This document shows positions 35,889 to 46,321 of a stretch of 64,000 bases of DNA, in pieces (within the stretch, counting starts at the first letter, position 1; every line of letters starts with the position of its first letter). The position numbers and the translations under genes are program-made. Source of the DNA: Phycicoccus elongatus Lp2 (GTDB lineage: Bacteria; Actinomycetota; Actinomycetes; Actinomycetales; Dermatophilaceae). The stretch is from the NCBI RefSeq assembly GCF_000367525.1, contig NZ_HF570956.1:724854-788853 (forward strand), read 5' to 3'. Below the pieces are notes generated by a model that saw nothing but the letters and a program-made list of their open reading frames with translations, did not search any database and was not told the origin of the DNA.

Positions 35889-36943
35889 GACGACGTTGCT
35901 GCGCTCCCTCGTCGGCGGTGCGCATCCCGGGGCCCGGGTCGTGCTGCCCGACGGCACGCTCACCCATGCCGACCTCCTCGCAGCGGCGCGTGCCCTGGCT
36001 CCGGCGTTCGCCGGTCAGGGTCGGGTCGCCGCGCTCGCCCAGCCGACCCGCGACTTCGTCACGACCTTGGTGTCCGCGACGCTGGACGAGGTGACGCTGG
36101 TCCCCGTGCCGGACGACCTCGGTGACCGCGAGCTCGACCACATCCTCGGGGACAGCGGGGCCGTCGCCGTCGGGGCGTTGGCGGACCGCGTCCGCTCGAC
36201 CGGTGCGCCACTGGAGTCGGCCGGTGCGCTCATGCTCTACACCTCCGGCACGACCGGTGCTCCCAAGGGCGTGCCGATCTCTGCGGCCGGGATCGTGTCC
36301 TGCCTCGACGGTCTGGCCGACGCCTGGTCGTGGACCGCCGATGACGTCCTCGTCCACGGGCTGCCGCTCAATCACGTCCACGGGCTCGTCCTGGGCCTGC
36401 TCGGTGCGCTCCATCACGGCTGCGACCCCATCCACACCGGTCGCCCCACACCCGCTGCGTATGCCGCGAGTGCGGCCGCCGGGGGCACGCTCTTCTTCGG
36501 CGTCCCGACCGTCTGGGGGCGCGTGGCCGCCGACGAGGAGTCGGCCCGAGGCCAATGCGGCGTCCTTCACCGACGACGGATGGTTCGTCACCGGTGACAT
36601 CGCCGCGATCGCGCCGGACGGCTGCCACCGGATCGTCGGGAGGGAGTCCGTCGACCTGATCAAGACCGGCGGCTATCGCGTCGGGGCCGGGGAGGTCGAG
36701 ACCGAACTCCTGGCCCACCCGGACGTGGTCGAGGTGGCGGTCGTGGGGGAGCCGGACGAGGACCTGGGGCAGCGGATCGTGGCCTATGTCGTGGCCCGTG
36801 AGGGCGCCGTCATCGACGGGCCGGCGCTGTCGGACTGGATCGCCGGCCGGCGGTCGGTGCACAAGCGGCCGCGGTGGGTGCATGTGCGGGCATCGTTGCC
36901 GCGCAACCACATGGGCAAGGTCATCAAGCCTGATTTGCGGTAG
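35881..36943 (+). pseudogene. Acyl-CoA synthetase (AMP-binding) with internal deletion
   Basis: The 5' part (35881-36554, TTG start overlapping the pepN fragment) encodes an adenylate-forming enzyme N-domain with the P-loop-like TSGTTGAPKGVP and GLPLNHVHGLVLGLLGALHHG, and stops making sense after EESAR. The sequence resumes in another frame at about 36546 with RPEANAASFTDDGWFVTGDIAAIAPDG ... SVDLIKTGGYRVGAGEVETELL and runs to a normal C-terminus (NHMGKVIKPDLR, stop 36941-36943). About 100-130 residues including the YGxTE motif are missing, and the frame is broken. CGGCCCGA at the junction may have been the recombination microhomology. Translated product from the first frame would be 238 residues. 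Confidence 0.8.
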
Positions 36944-39299
36944 GGCGGACGGGGAGGTCGGCGCGCACCATGAATCCGGGAGTGTGCTCGACAGTGAAGG
37001 TGCCGCCCTCCAGGAGGACGCGCTCGCGCAGGGCCAGCAGCGACAGGCCAAGGCCACGACTGTGCCGGCGAGCCGAGATCCGGTCGCCTTCGGCAAGCTC
37101 GGGCAACTCGTTGCGGACCTCGATCCGGACCATGCCGTCAACGGGTTCGACCACCAGCGCGCAGACGGCCTCACGTGCGCCGTGGCGGATGACATTGGTG
37201 GCTGCCTCCCGCAGCACCCGATCGGCTGTGCGCACGGTGCTGGCCGGCAGGTCGGTCTCCTGCTCGACCGGGAGGGAGACCTCGGTGCGGACGGCGACGT
37301 CATGGCTGTCCAGGAGCGCCGTGACCTCCTGCACCGTCCTGGTCAGGTCCCGGCCGGGGTCACCATGCGGAAGGGCCAACGCATCGTCCGAAGTCCGCAG
37401 GACGCCGACGAGAAGGCGCAACTCGCTGAGAGCGGTGCCGGCGGCGCCCTGGACTCGGGTCAGGACGCGACGCAGGACGACCGGGTCCGCACTGGCGCCA
37501 TGACCCATGATCTGGACCCGGATCAAGGACACCTGGTGGACGACGATGTCCGTGACCTCACCCGCGAGGAGGCGACGTTCGTCATCGCGGATCGTGCGGG
37601 TCTCTGCGGTCAGGTCCGCCAGTCGACGGCTGCGGTCCCGCGCGCGGCGGAGGGCCCGCCGGACGGCCAGACCGATGCCGCCGGGCAGCACGACGAACAC
37701 CACCAGCATGGTCAGGTAGGCCTCGAGAAGCGTCCTCTCAGGAGCCGCCGACAAGGACCTCAGCAGCAGCGGATAGAGCAACGTACCGACCGCGAGCGCG
37801 TGCAGTGCGGCGGTGCGGGCTCCGAGACTCGCAGTGACGGTCACGATGGCGACGGCGGGGAGGACCTGCAAGGGGGCGCCACTCGCCCCGCCGACGGCGG
37901 CGAGCAGGGCGACGGTGCCGACCAGGACCGGCGGCAGGACCAGCCGGAGTCGCCCGGGTTGGACCGACCATACGATCATGGCTGAGACACCGACCCACAG
38001 CAGCGACTCCATCGGGTGGGGCAAGGAGTACAGGTTGCCGGCGAGGAGGCGACAGGCCACGAGCAGAGCCGCGGTGAGCGCTCGGGCCAGCCAGAGCCGC
38101 GACGGGTGCGCACGGTCCTGCGGCGCGACCGGCGCCGGCGTGGGACGAGGGCGGAGCGGCACGTTCGCGGCGAGCGACCACTGGCTGTCGGTGAGGTGCC
38201 GGTGGACCGCCCCGCCGATCAACTCGACCTGATGGCGCATCGCCGAGAGACCCAGATGCAGTGACGGGGCGTCCGAACGCCCGCCGGCGACGACCTGGTT
38301 CCGGGTGTGCACGTGCAGCCAGTCCTCGTCGACCCAAAGGGTCAACTCGACGGGGGCAGAGCGATCGGCATACCTGAGTGCATTCGTCGAGATCTCGTCG
38401 ATCAGACGAGCCACCATGCGCTCGGTGGTGGGCTCGAGGGCGAGAGAGGTGGGGCGGGGGGCGAAATCGACTCCGAAGCCGTTGTCCGCCAAGGTGGCCC
38501 GTGACTGCTCGAAGGCTTCGTCCACGGTCAGGGGTCCGACCAGGCCGCGTCCTTCCGGGTCACCATCGCTGCGCAGCACCCCCACGACGTGCCGCAGGGC
38601 GGTGAGAGCCCTCGCACATGCCTCGTCGATCGCCCGCAGCGAGTCACGCAGTCTGTCCGTGTCCGTGCTCCCGCTGACGGCAAGCACCTGCAGCGAGATC
38701 AGGGACAGTTCGCGAGCGACCGCATCGTGCAGATCATGGGCCAGACGAGCGCGCTCGGTGTCCCGCACCAGAGCGCGGGTGCTCGTGAGGGTGGTGAGTC
38801 GATCGAGCGAGGACTCCCGCAGGCGGACCTGCCACCGGGCCAGCCACCCGAGTCCGGCGCTGAGCGAGGTCAGCACCGCAATGACCACGGCCGATGCAGG
38901 GGTGAAGCCGCCCGGATCCAAGATGAAGACGGGCACCCACAGCAGGGCCTGCACGATAAGGACGAAGGCCACCCGCCGCCACGATTCAAAGGTCACCATG
39001 AGGGCAAGAGTGAGGCTGGCGACCATGAACGAACTCGCGTTGGTGGGCCACCAGATCTCCGCAGCGATGACCAGCAGGCCGAGGAGCGCCCCTCGCCACG
39101 GGTTCCAGAGGGCGATCACGGCGATCGCCGTCGCCACCGCCTCCAGGGCGAGCCCGAGCAGGCCTCCGGGCCCAGCGGCTCCTTGGGCAGCATCGACCAG
39201 GAGGGCCAGGATGACGGCTGTCGCGAGCCCCAGCCGGAGCACCTCCAAGGACGTTGCTCCGAGCCACCACCGACGGACCTCCCCGATCACGCGGCGCAT
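36924..39299 (-). CDS. Fused tandem NarL-type sensor histidine kinase
   Basis: 791 residues from ATG 39299. Two complete sensor-kinase modules in one chain. Module 1: membrane helices about 20-155, dimerisation box with the acceptor His191 (AHDLHDAVARELS), HATPase N-box DEISTNALRYA near 301-311. Module 2: membrane helices about 405-550, dimerisation box DDERRLLAGEVTDIVVHQVS where Thr583 replaces the acceptor His, HATPase N-box REAATNVIRHG and an intact G-box RGLGLSLLALRERV. Module 1's G-box is weak (HLGLSAMRHQVE). So the modules look complementary. It is divergent, 35 bases away, from the response regulator at 39335, its likely partner. Confidence 0.88.
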   Translation of the reverse strand: MRRVIGEVRRWWLGATSLEVLRLGLATAVILALLVDAAQGAAGPGGLLGLALEAVATAIAVIALWNPWRGALLGLLVIAAEIWWPTNASSFMVASLTLALMVTFESWRRVAFVLIVQALLWVPVFILDPGGFTPASAVVIAVLTSLSAGLGWLARWQVRLRESSLDRLTTLTSTRALVRDTERARLAHDLHDAVARELSLISLQVLAVSGSTDTDRLRDSLRAIDEACARALTALRHVVGVLRSDGDPEGRGLVGPLTVDEAFEQSRATLADNGFGVDFAPRPTSLALEPTTERMVARLIDEISTNALRYADRSAPVELTLWVDEDWLHVHTRNQVVAGGRSDAPSLHLGLSAMRHQVELIGGAVHRHLTDSQWSLAANVPLRPRPTPAPVAPQDRAHPSRLWLARALTAALLVACRLLAGNLYSLPHPMESLLWVGVSAMIVWSVQPGRLRLVLPPVLVGTVALLAAVGGASGAPLQVLPAVAIVTVTASLGARTAALHALAVGTLLYPLLLRSLSAAPERTLLEAYLTMLVVFVVLPGGIGLAVRRALRRARDRSRRLADLTAETRTIRDDERRLLAGEVTDIVVHQVSLIRVQIMGHGASADPVVLRRVLTRVQGAAGTALSELRLLVGVLRTSDDALALPHGDPGRDLTRTVQEVTALLDSHDVAVRTEVSLPVEQETDLPASTVRTADRVLREAATNVIRHGAREAVCALVVEPVDGMVRIEVRNELPELAEGDRISARRHSRGLGLSLLALRERVLLEGGTFTVEHTPGFMVRADLPVRPTANQA

Positions 39300-39334
39300 C
39301 GCGGCAACCTCCGAGCAGGTCCTAGGGTGGGTCC

Positions 39335-40030
39335 ATGGCCGAGTTGACCGACGCACTGGCGCCTGCGCACACGGTGCTCGTCGTCGACGACGACTTCCTC
39401 GTCCGTGAGGCCTTCAGGTCCTTCTTCGGGTCGCGCACCGATCTGGTCCTGGTCGGCGAGGCGGTCAACGGCAAGGAGGCGCTCACGGCCTACGAGGAAT
39501 GTCGTCCGGACGTGGTCCTGATGGACCTCCAGATGCCGGTCATGAGCGGCATCGATGCCATCCGCGAACTGACCAGTCGCCGTCCGGAGGCCTGCGTCGT
39601 GGCGTTGACGACGTTCGGGGGTCTGGACTACATCCTCCCCGCGTTGCGCGCCGGCGCCGCCGGCTACCTCCTCAAGGACGTGGGTGCTGAAGGACTCGTC
39701 GAGGGCATCGCCCAGGCGCTCGCCGGGGAGATGCCACTGTCGCCGTCGGTGCGACGCGCTCTGGTGGGGTCGGTTGCGGCAGAGGGCATCCCGTCGAGCG
39801 ATGGGGGATTGACTCCCCGCGAGGTCGAGGTGGTGCGCTGGCTGGCGCATGGGCTCGGCAATGGCGCGATCGCGGCGCGAATGTTCGTGTCCGAGGGCTC
39901 GGTCAAGCAATATCTCTCGCACATCGGCGCCAAGCTCGGGGTCACGTCGCGGACCCAGATCCTCGTGCGGTCGATCCAGCTCGGTGTCGTCGATGTCCAT
40001 GACCTCCCTCCGGTTGCCGAGGACGAATGA
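39335..40030 (+). CDS. Response regulator, NarL/LuxR family
   Basis: 231 residues. Receiver domain with the acid pocket VVDDD near residue 20, phospho-acceptor Asp64 (VVLMDLQMP), the Thr of VALTTFG and Lys of LLKDVG; C-terminal LuxR-type helix-turn-helix LTPREVEVVRWLAHGLGNGAIAARMFVSEGSVKQYLSHIGAKLGV. Divergent to the tandem kinase and upstream of an ABC exporter operon on the same strand, which it probably controls. Confidence 0.92.
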   Translation: MAELTDALAPAHTVLVVDDDFLVREAFRSFFGSRTDLVLVGEAVNGKEALTAYEECRPDVVLMDLQMPVMSGIDAIRELTSRRPEACVVALTTFGGLDYILPALRAGAAGYLLKDVGAEGLVEGIAQALAGEMPLSPSVRRALVGSVAAEGIPSSDGGLTPREVEVVRWLAHGLGNGAIAARMFVSEGSVKQYLSHIGAKLGVTSRTQILVRSIQLGVVDVHDLPPVAEDE

Positions 40031-40196
40031 GTCGCTGATCCGCTCGGTCGTGACGTTCACTTTCGGCCAGAATTCCCCGTTCTGGGCCGCTGCACCATTA
40101 ACGATCGGCCAGTGATCATCGCAACCACTTCCTCGGGTCGCATCGGTTGGGCTCGGATGGGTGGTGTCCGATCCACCCGATGCAAGGGGAACCGTC
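40031..40196. promoter_or_regulatory. Leader of the ABC exporter operon
   Basis: 166 bases between the response regulator and the ABC operon. It is notably more AT-rich than its surroundings and contains GGCCAGAA (40065) facing TTCTGGGCC (40080), an imperfect inverted repeat, and another CGGCCAG at about 40106, so a repeated CGGCCAG word suitable for a dimeric LuxR-type regulator. AAGGGGAA just before ATG 40197 is the ribosome-binding site. Confidence 0.45.
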
Positions 40197-41012
40197 ATGA
40201 CGATCACCATCGACCAAGCCGCACCCGTCGGCACCACGTCGACCCGACTCACCCGTCCCGCCCCGGGGCCCACCCTCCTGTCGGCCCGTGAGGTCACCAA
40301 GTCGTATGCCGTGGGGCGCCGTCGCGCCGAGATCCTCCACGGCGTCTCCCTCGGTGTCGCAGCCGGGGAGATGTGCGCCGTCATGGGCCCCTCCGGCTCC
40401 GGCAAGTCGACCCTGCTCTATTGCCTGGCCGGTCTGGAGCAGCCGACGACCGGGTCGATCGACCTGCTCGGTCGCAACCTGGCCACCGTCTCCCGTGGCG
40501 AGTTGGCGCGCCTTCGGCGCTCGGAGGTCGGTTTCGTCTTCCAGTCCTACAACCTCGTGCCCACACTCAGCGTCGGCGAGAATGTCGCGTTGCCCTGGCG
40601 TCTGCGCCGTCTCCTGCCGCCTCGCGACGCGATCCGGGAGGCGATGGCGACCCTCGGGATCGAGAGCCTGGCCAGGTCGCTGCCCATCTCGCTGTCCGGT
40701 GGTGAACAGCAGCGGGTGGCCCTCGCCCGAGTCCTGGCGCAGTCACCGCGCGTCGTCTTCGCCGACGAACCCACCGGCGCTCTCGACACGACCACCGGCC
40801 ACGTCGTGCTCGACCAACTCGCGGCCATCGCGGCGGACCCGCAACGGGCCGTCCTGATCGTCACCCACGACCCGAATGTCGCCGCCCGGTGTGATCGCGT
40901 GATGTTCATGCGTGACGGTCGCCTCGAGCGACAACTGAGCACCCCGTCCGCCGCCGATGTTGCGCTCGTCATGGCTGAGCTCAGCGACGGCTCGACCTCC
41001 TCACGGTCATGA
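40197..41012 (+). CDS. ABC transporter ATP-binding protein (MacB/LolD-like)
   Basis: 271 residues from ATG 40197, preceded by a ribosome-binding site; the GTG 36 bases upstream is less likely. Walker A GPSGSGKST near residue 64, Q-loop FVFQSYNLVPTLSVGENVALP, signature LSGGEQQRVALARVLA, Walker B RVVFADEPTGALD, H-loop VTHDPNVA. Class of energising subunits for FtsX/MacB-type export permeases. Overlaps the permease gene by 4 bases. Confidence 0.93.
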   Translation: MTITIDQAAPVGTTSTRLTRPAPGPTLLSAREVTKSYAVGRRRAEILHGVSLGVAAGEMCAVMGPSGSGKSTLLYCLAGLEQPTTGSIDLLGRNLATVSRGELARLRRSEVGFVFQSYNLVPTLSVGENVALPWRLRRLLPPRDAIREAMATLGIESLARSLPISLSGGEQQRVALARVLAQSPRVVFADEPTGALDTTTGHVVLDQLAAIAADPQRAVLIVTHDPNVAARCDRVMFMRDGRLERQLSTPSAADVALVMAELSDGSTSSRS

Positions 41013-42409
41013 ACCCGCTCCATCTCGCCGAGATCAGGGGAGCGCGCCTGGCGTGGGCCGCTGTCTCCCTGACGTTCATCGTGACGAACGCTGCCGCCGC
41101 TCTGGCGCTCCTCGTCTCCGGCAGTGCCGCGGCGGCGCACCCGGTCGGTCCCGACCAGGCGAGCGAGGTCGACTCCCTCGTGGCGCTCGGTGGCTTCAAT
41201 GCAGTCCTGGTGGCTCTGGTCGCGCTGGCGGTCATCGGCTCGGCGACCCAACTCGTCGTGTCTTCGCGCCGCGGCGCCATTGCGCGGCTGGCCCTGGCGG
41301 GAGCCACGCCACGACAGGTCGTCGGCACCGTGATGACCCAGCTCGCGGTCGTCTCCCTCGCCTCGGCGATCGTGGGTGACGTGGTGGCCATCCTCAGCCT
41401 GGACCGGGCGTTGGAGTATGTGCAGTCCGACCCCGCCACCCCCATCATCATCGAGCCCCACGTGTCGGTGTCGATGCTGCTGCTCGCCAACGGCGGCTGC
41501 CTGCTCGTCGCCCTCCTCGGCGGGCTGCGCCAGTCCCTGCTCGCCTCGCGCATCCCACCGGTCGAGGCGCTGCGGGAGGCCTCGAGGCCGGCTCGGACCC
41601 GTGTGTGGGTGGTGGCTGTCAAGGTGCTCCTGTGCGCTGCTGGCATCGCCGGGAGTCTTGCGTTGGTCGCCGACCCCACCCTGATCGACGAAAGGGACCG
41701 GATGCAGGTCGTCCTCCAGGTCAGCCTGCTCCACCTCGTCCTGGCCGGCGCTCTGCTGTCCTCCGCGGCGCCGTTCACCGTGGCCTGGCTCGCCCGGGCC
41801 TGGACCGCGATGGTCCCGGTCCGCAGCGGCACGTGGCACCTGGCCCGCAACACGGTCGTTGCCAAGGGAGACCGGCTCGCCAAGTCGGTCGTCCCCGTCA
41901 CGTTCACCGTCGGGCTCCTCATCGGCATGCTCATCATGGGCGAAACCCTCGTGGCCTCCTTGGCCGCGGGTGGCGCTCCGGTCGACGACTTCTCCTCCGA
42001 AGGCCTCGGCTCGTTGCTCGTCCTGTTGGGCCTACCCCTAGCCGTGTCGATCTCCGGTGCGGTCGGATCGCTCGTCATGATGACCCGGCAGCGGTCGGCC
42101 GAGTTGGCCCTCGACGGTGTGCTCGGCGCGACTCCCGCGCAACGGGCGGCCATCCCCGTGCTCGAGGCCCTCATCGTCACCATCACTGCGACCATGCTCG
42201 CCGCGGTCATGGTCGCGATGATGCTCGTGGTCCCCGTCCTGCACTTCGAGACCGTCCTGGGCGGTTTCGCCGTCGGCGTGCCGTGGCTCGTCGTGGTGCA
42301 GGTCGTCGGGGCCCTGGCCGCGGTCGTGGTCGCGGCGACCGCGCTACCGGCGACGCCCTCGCTGCGCCAGCCGGCGCCCAAGGTCATCGCCCGCCTCGTC
42401 GCCGACTGA
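41009..42409 (+). CDS. FtsX-like ABC transporter permease
   Basis: 466 residues with about eight to ten hydrophobic segments arranged as two FtsX-like repeats (SSRRGAIARLALAGATPRQVVGTV in the first and TRQRSAELALDGVLGATPAQRAAI in the second, each the intracellular coupling-helix region). Partner of the preceding ATPase. TCS plus MacB-like exporter pairs in Gram-positives commonly respond to antimicrobial peptides or envelope stress; the substrate here is unknown. Confidence 0.88.
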   Translation: MNPLHLAEIRGARLAWAAVSLTFIVTNAAAALALLVSGSAAAAHPVGPDQASEVDSLVALGGFNAVLVALVALAVIGSATQLVVSSRRGAIARLALAGATPRQVVGTVMTQLAVVSLASAIVGDVVAILSLDRALEYVQSDPATPIIIEPHVSVSMLLLANGGCLLVALLGGLRQSLLASRIPPVEALREASRPARTRVWVVAVKVLLCAAGIAGSLALVADPTLIDERDRMQVVLQVSLLHLVLAGALLSSAAPFTVAWLARAWTAMVPVRSGTWHLARNTVVAKGDRLAKSVVPVTFTVGLLIGMLIMGETLVASLAAGGAPVDDFSSEGLGSLLVLLGLPLAVSISGAVGSLVMMTRQRSAELALDGVLGATPAQRAAIPVLEALIVTITATMLAAVMVAMMLVVPVLHFETVLGGFAVGVPWLVVVQVVGALAAVVVAATALPATPSLRQPAPKVIARLVAD

Positions 42410-42424
42410 GTGCGAAAGGCAGAG

Positions 42425-42473
42425 CAAAGGCGAGGTATGCCGGGAGGTGATCTCCCGGCATACCTCGCCTTTG
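42425..42473. terminator. Perfect bidirectional terminator
   Basis: 22-bp perfect inverted repeat (42425-42446 with 42452-42473) and a 5-base loop gtgat, flanked by A- and T-containing ends (CAAAGG / CCTTTG), lying between the convergent permease and yajQ genes. Both arms carry the over-represented word GTATGCCG/CGGCATAC. Confidence 0.9.
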
Positions 42474-42481
42474 TCTTGGGC

Positions 42482-42979
42482 TCAGCGGTAGTTGGTGAAG
42501 TTCACCGCGACGTCGAGGTCGGACTCCTTGAGGAGCTTCTGCACGGCCTGGAGGTCATCGCGGGACTTGCTCGTCGCGCGGATCGCGTCACCCTGGATCT
42601 GGGTCTTGACCCCCCTGGGGCCCTCGTCGCGGATGATCTTGTTGATCTTCTTCGCGTTCTCCTGGTTGATGCCCTCCTTGAGGGGCACGTCCAGCTTGTA
42701 CTCCTTGCCGGAGAGGCGCGGTGCCCAGCCGTCGGGCAGGTCGAGATGCTTGAGGCTGACCCCGCGCTTGACCAGCCAGGTCTGGACCACGTCGAGGACG
42801 GCCTTGCAGCGGTCCTCGGAGTTGGCCTCCATCTTGATGACCTCGCCGGTCAGCTCGACGCTCGCGCCGACGCCCTTGAAGTCGTAGCGGTTGTGGATCT
42901 CCTTGGCGGCAGCGTTGACCGCGTTGGCGACCTCCTGCTTGTCGAAGGTGCTGACGATGTCCATGCTGGCGTCGGCCAT
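42482..42979 (-). CDS. yajQ: YajQ family cyclic-di-GMP/nucleotide-binding protein
   Basis: 165 residues, complete: MADASMDIVSTFDKQEVANAVNAAAKEIHNRYDFKG at the start and [20 protein letters not shown] at the end, both diagnostic for YajQ. Two ferredoxin-like domains. Family members bind RNA or cyclic-di-GMP. Convergent to the ABC permease and adjacent, head to head, to tRNA-Tyr. A 3' fragment of another copy lies at 35341-35554. Confidence 0.94.
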   Translation of the reverse strand: MADASMDIVSTFDKQEVANAVNAAAKEIHNRYDFKGVGASVELTGEVIKMEANSEDRCKAVLDVVQTWLVKRGVSLKHLDLPDGWAPRLSGKEYKLDVPLKEGINQENAKKINKIIRDEGPRGVKTQIQGDAIRATSKSRDDLQAVQKLLKESDLDVAVNFTNYR

Positions 42980-43044
42980 GAGGGCTCCTTGCGGGTCGAT
43001 TTATCGGTGCGGGGTCCGGCTTGCTATCCTTCCATGCGCACCAA

Positions 43045-43125
43045 GGCGGGTTGCCCGAGCGGCCAATGGGAGTGGACTGTAAATCCATCGCGAAAGCTAC
43101 GAAGGTTCGAATCCTTCACCCGCCA
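43045..43125 (+). tRNA. tRNA-Tyr (anticodon GTA)
   Basis: 81 bases, acceptor stem GGCGGGT / ACCCGCC, D-loop with AGCGGCCAATGGGAG, anticodon stem-loop GGACTGTAAATCC with GTA, long variable arm (class II, as expected for bacterial tRNA-Tyr), T-arm GAAGGTTCGAATCCTTC. No encoded CCA. Followed by a strong hairpin. Confidence 0.95.
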
Positions 43126-43134
43126 CCCAGTGCT

Positions 43135-43178
43135 CGAAAGGCCCGTGACCAGCAGGTATGCCGGTCACGGGCCTTTCG
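43135..43178. terminator. Terminator after tRNA-Tyr
   Basis: 16-bp perfect inverted repeat (CGAAAGGCCCGTGACC paired with its complement) with a 12-base loop, agcaggtatgcc, which contains the word GTATGCC. It starts 10 bases after the tRNA. Confidence 0.85.
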
Positions 43179-43234
43179 CACGCATGGGCGCACCTCAGGG
43201 GTGCGGCCTCCCGCCCCGATTGCACAATGTGGCC

Positions 43235-43291
43235 ATGGACCTTGAGAGCCTGGTGGACCGCCTGGTCTCGAGACCGGGACGGATCGGGTGA
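43235..43291 (+). other. Short leader ORF or frameshifted N-terminus of the kinase gene
   Basis: ATG 43235 opens an 18-codon frame, MDLESLVDRLVSRPGRIG, whose stop TGA overlaps the GTG of the kinase gene (GTGA). The peptide looks like the natural N-terminal helix of small P-loop kinases of this kind, but it is in a different frame. Either an indel near 43280-43290 separates the N-terminus from the rest, or it is a coupling leader. Confidence 0.4.
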
Positions 43292-43848
43292 TCGTCGGCA
43301 TCGCCGGTGCGCCGGGCGCCGGCAAGAGCACAGTCGCCGCGGCGATCGTGCAGGCCGCCCGGGAGCGAGGCGTGGCCGCCGCTCTGGTGCCGATGGACGG
43401 CTTCCATCTCGCCGACGCGAGCCTGCAGCGCCTTGGTCTGTCGGATCGCAAGGGGGCGCCCGAGACCTTTGATGGCCACGGCTACCTGGCCCTCTTGCGC
43501 CGCGTGCGAGTCGACCGCACGACGGTCTGGGCGCCGGGCTTCGAACGCGACCTCGAGCAGCCGATCGCCGGCGCCATCGCCGTCGATCCCGACGTTCGGC
43601 TGGTCGTCACCGAGGGCAACTACCTCCTCATCGATGCCGACCCCTGGCGAGAGGCGAGATCACTGCTCGATCAGGCGTGGTTCGTCGAGGTCGACGACGC
43701 CGTCCGTCGGGACCGCCTCGTGGCGCGCCATGTGGAGTTCGGCAAGGCCCGACAGGACGCCATCGACTGGGTCCAGCGGGTCGACGAACCCAACGCCCGG
43801 CTCGTCGCTGTGTCCCGATCACGCGCCGATCTCCTCGTCACCGGGTGA
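43288..43848 (+). CDS. Uridine kinase-like P-loop kinase
   Basis: 186 residues from GTG 43288. Walker A GIAGAPGAGKST at residues 4-15, PMDGFHLADASL and DRKGAPETFDGHGYLALLRRV, then VVTEGNYLLID and a lid region VRRDRLVARHVEFGK. These match the uridine kinase/pantothenate kinase/fructose kinase-like group that phosphorylates small molecules; substrate unknown. See the leader ORF entry for the possible frameshifted N-terminus; without it the protein still starts just before the P-loop and could be active. Confidence 0.8.
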   Translation: MIVGIAGAPGAGKSTVAAAIVQAARERGVAAALVPMDGFHLADASLQRLGLSDRKGAPETFDGHGYLALLRRVRVDRTTVWAPGFERDLEQPIAGAIAVDPDVRLVVTEGNYLLIDADPWREARSLLDQAWFVEVDDAVRRDRLVARHVEFGKARQDAIDWVQRVDEPNARLVAVSRSRADLLVTG

Positions 43849-43880
43849 CCCGAGTCGCGGCCCCTGCCAAGATCGGCACC

Positions 43881-44540
43881 ATGACCTTCACCGGCTTCCC
43901 CGATGCGGCCTTCGAGTTCTATGAGGGACTGGAGGCCGACAACTCCAAGGCCTACTGGCAGGACCACAAGGCCATCTACGAGACCGCCGTCAAAGGTCCT
44001 CTCACGGCACTGCTCGACGAACTCGAGCCGGAGTTCGGCCAGGCCAAGGTCTTCCGCCCCCATCGCGACGTGCGGTTCAGCGCGGACAAGAGTCCCTACA
44101 AGACCCAGCAAGGTGCCTTCCTCGGAACCGTCGTCGGGGTGGCCGGCCACTACCTCGCAGTCGATGCCAACGGACTGCTCGCCGGCGGCGGCTTCCGAGC
44201 CCACGGCACGGACCAGACCAAGCGGATGCGCGCGGCGGTCGACTCCCCGGCCGGTGCCGAGCTCGAGCGCTTGGTCATCGACCTCCGCGCGGCGGGCTTC
44301 GAGATCGCCGGCGAGCAGGTGGCCACCACGCCGCGTGGATTCGCCAAGGACCATCCCCGGATCGAGCTGCTGCGTCACAAGGAGTTGATGGCGCTCAAGC
44401 GCTTCGGGGCGCCGGCCTGGGTCTCGACCACACGAGCCCGCTCCGAAGTGGAGAAGGCATGGCGCGCGCTGGGGCCGATCAACGCCTGGTTCGCCGAGCA
44501 CGTCGGTCCCAGCACGCAGATCGGCCGGCCGCGGCGCTGA
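43881..44540 (+). CDS. DUF2461 (TIGR02453) family protein
   Basis: 219 residues from ATG 43881. Typical beginning FTGFPDAAFEFYEGLEADNSKAYW, middle FRPHRDVRFSADKSPYKTQQGAFLG and GLLAGGGFRAHGTDQTKRMRAAV, and FAKDHPRIELLRHKELMALKRF. Widespread family of unknown biochemical function. Follows the kinase gene at a 32-base distance; may form a small operon with it. Confidence 0.85.
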   Translation: MTFTGFPDAAFEFYEGLEADNSKAYWQDHKAIYETAVKGPLTALLDELEPEFGQAKVFRPHRDVRFSADKSPYKTQQGAFLGTVVGVAGHYLAVDANGLLAGGGFRAHGTDQTKRMRAAVDSPAGAELERLVIDLRAAGFEIAGEQVATTPRGFAKDHPRIELLRHKELMALKRFGAPAWVSTTRARSEVEKAWRALGPINAWFAEHVGPSTQIGRPRR

Positions 44541-44619
44541 TCCCTACCGTGAGCCGATCGTGAGGGGCAGGATGAGGCGACGGCGAGCCACGGCATACCG
44601 ATGACGAAGGAGTCACCCG

Positions 44620-46275
<1,656 letters not shown>

Positions 46276-46321
46276 CTCACAACGCAGCATCGGCGATGGC
46301 CGTGCGTGATGAGATGCTCCC

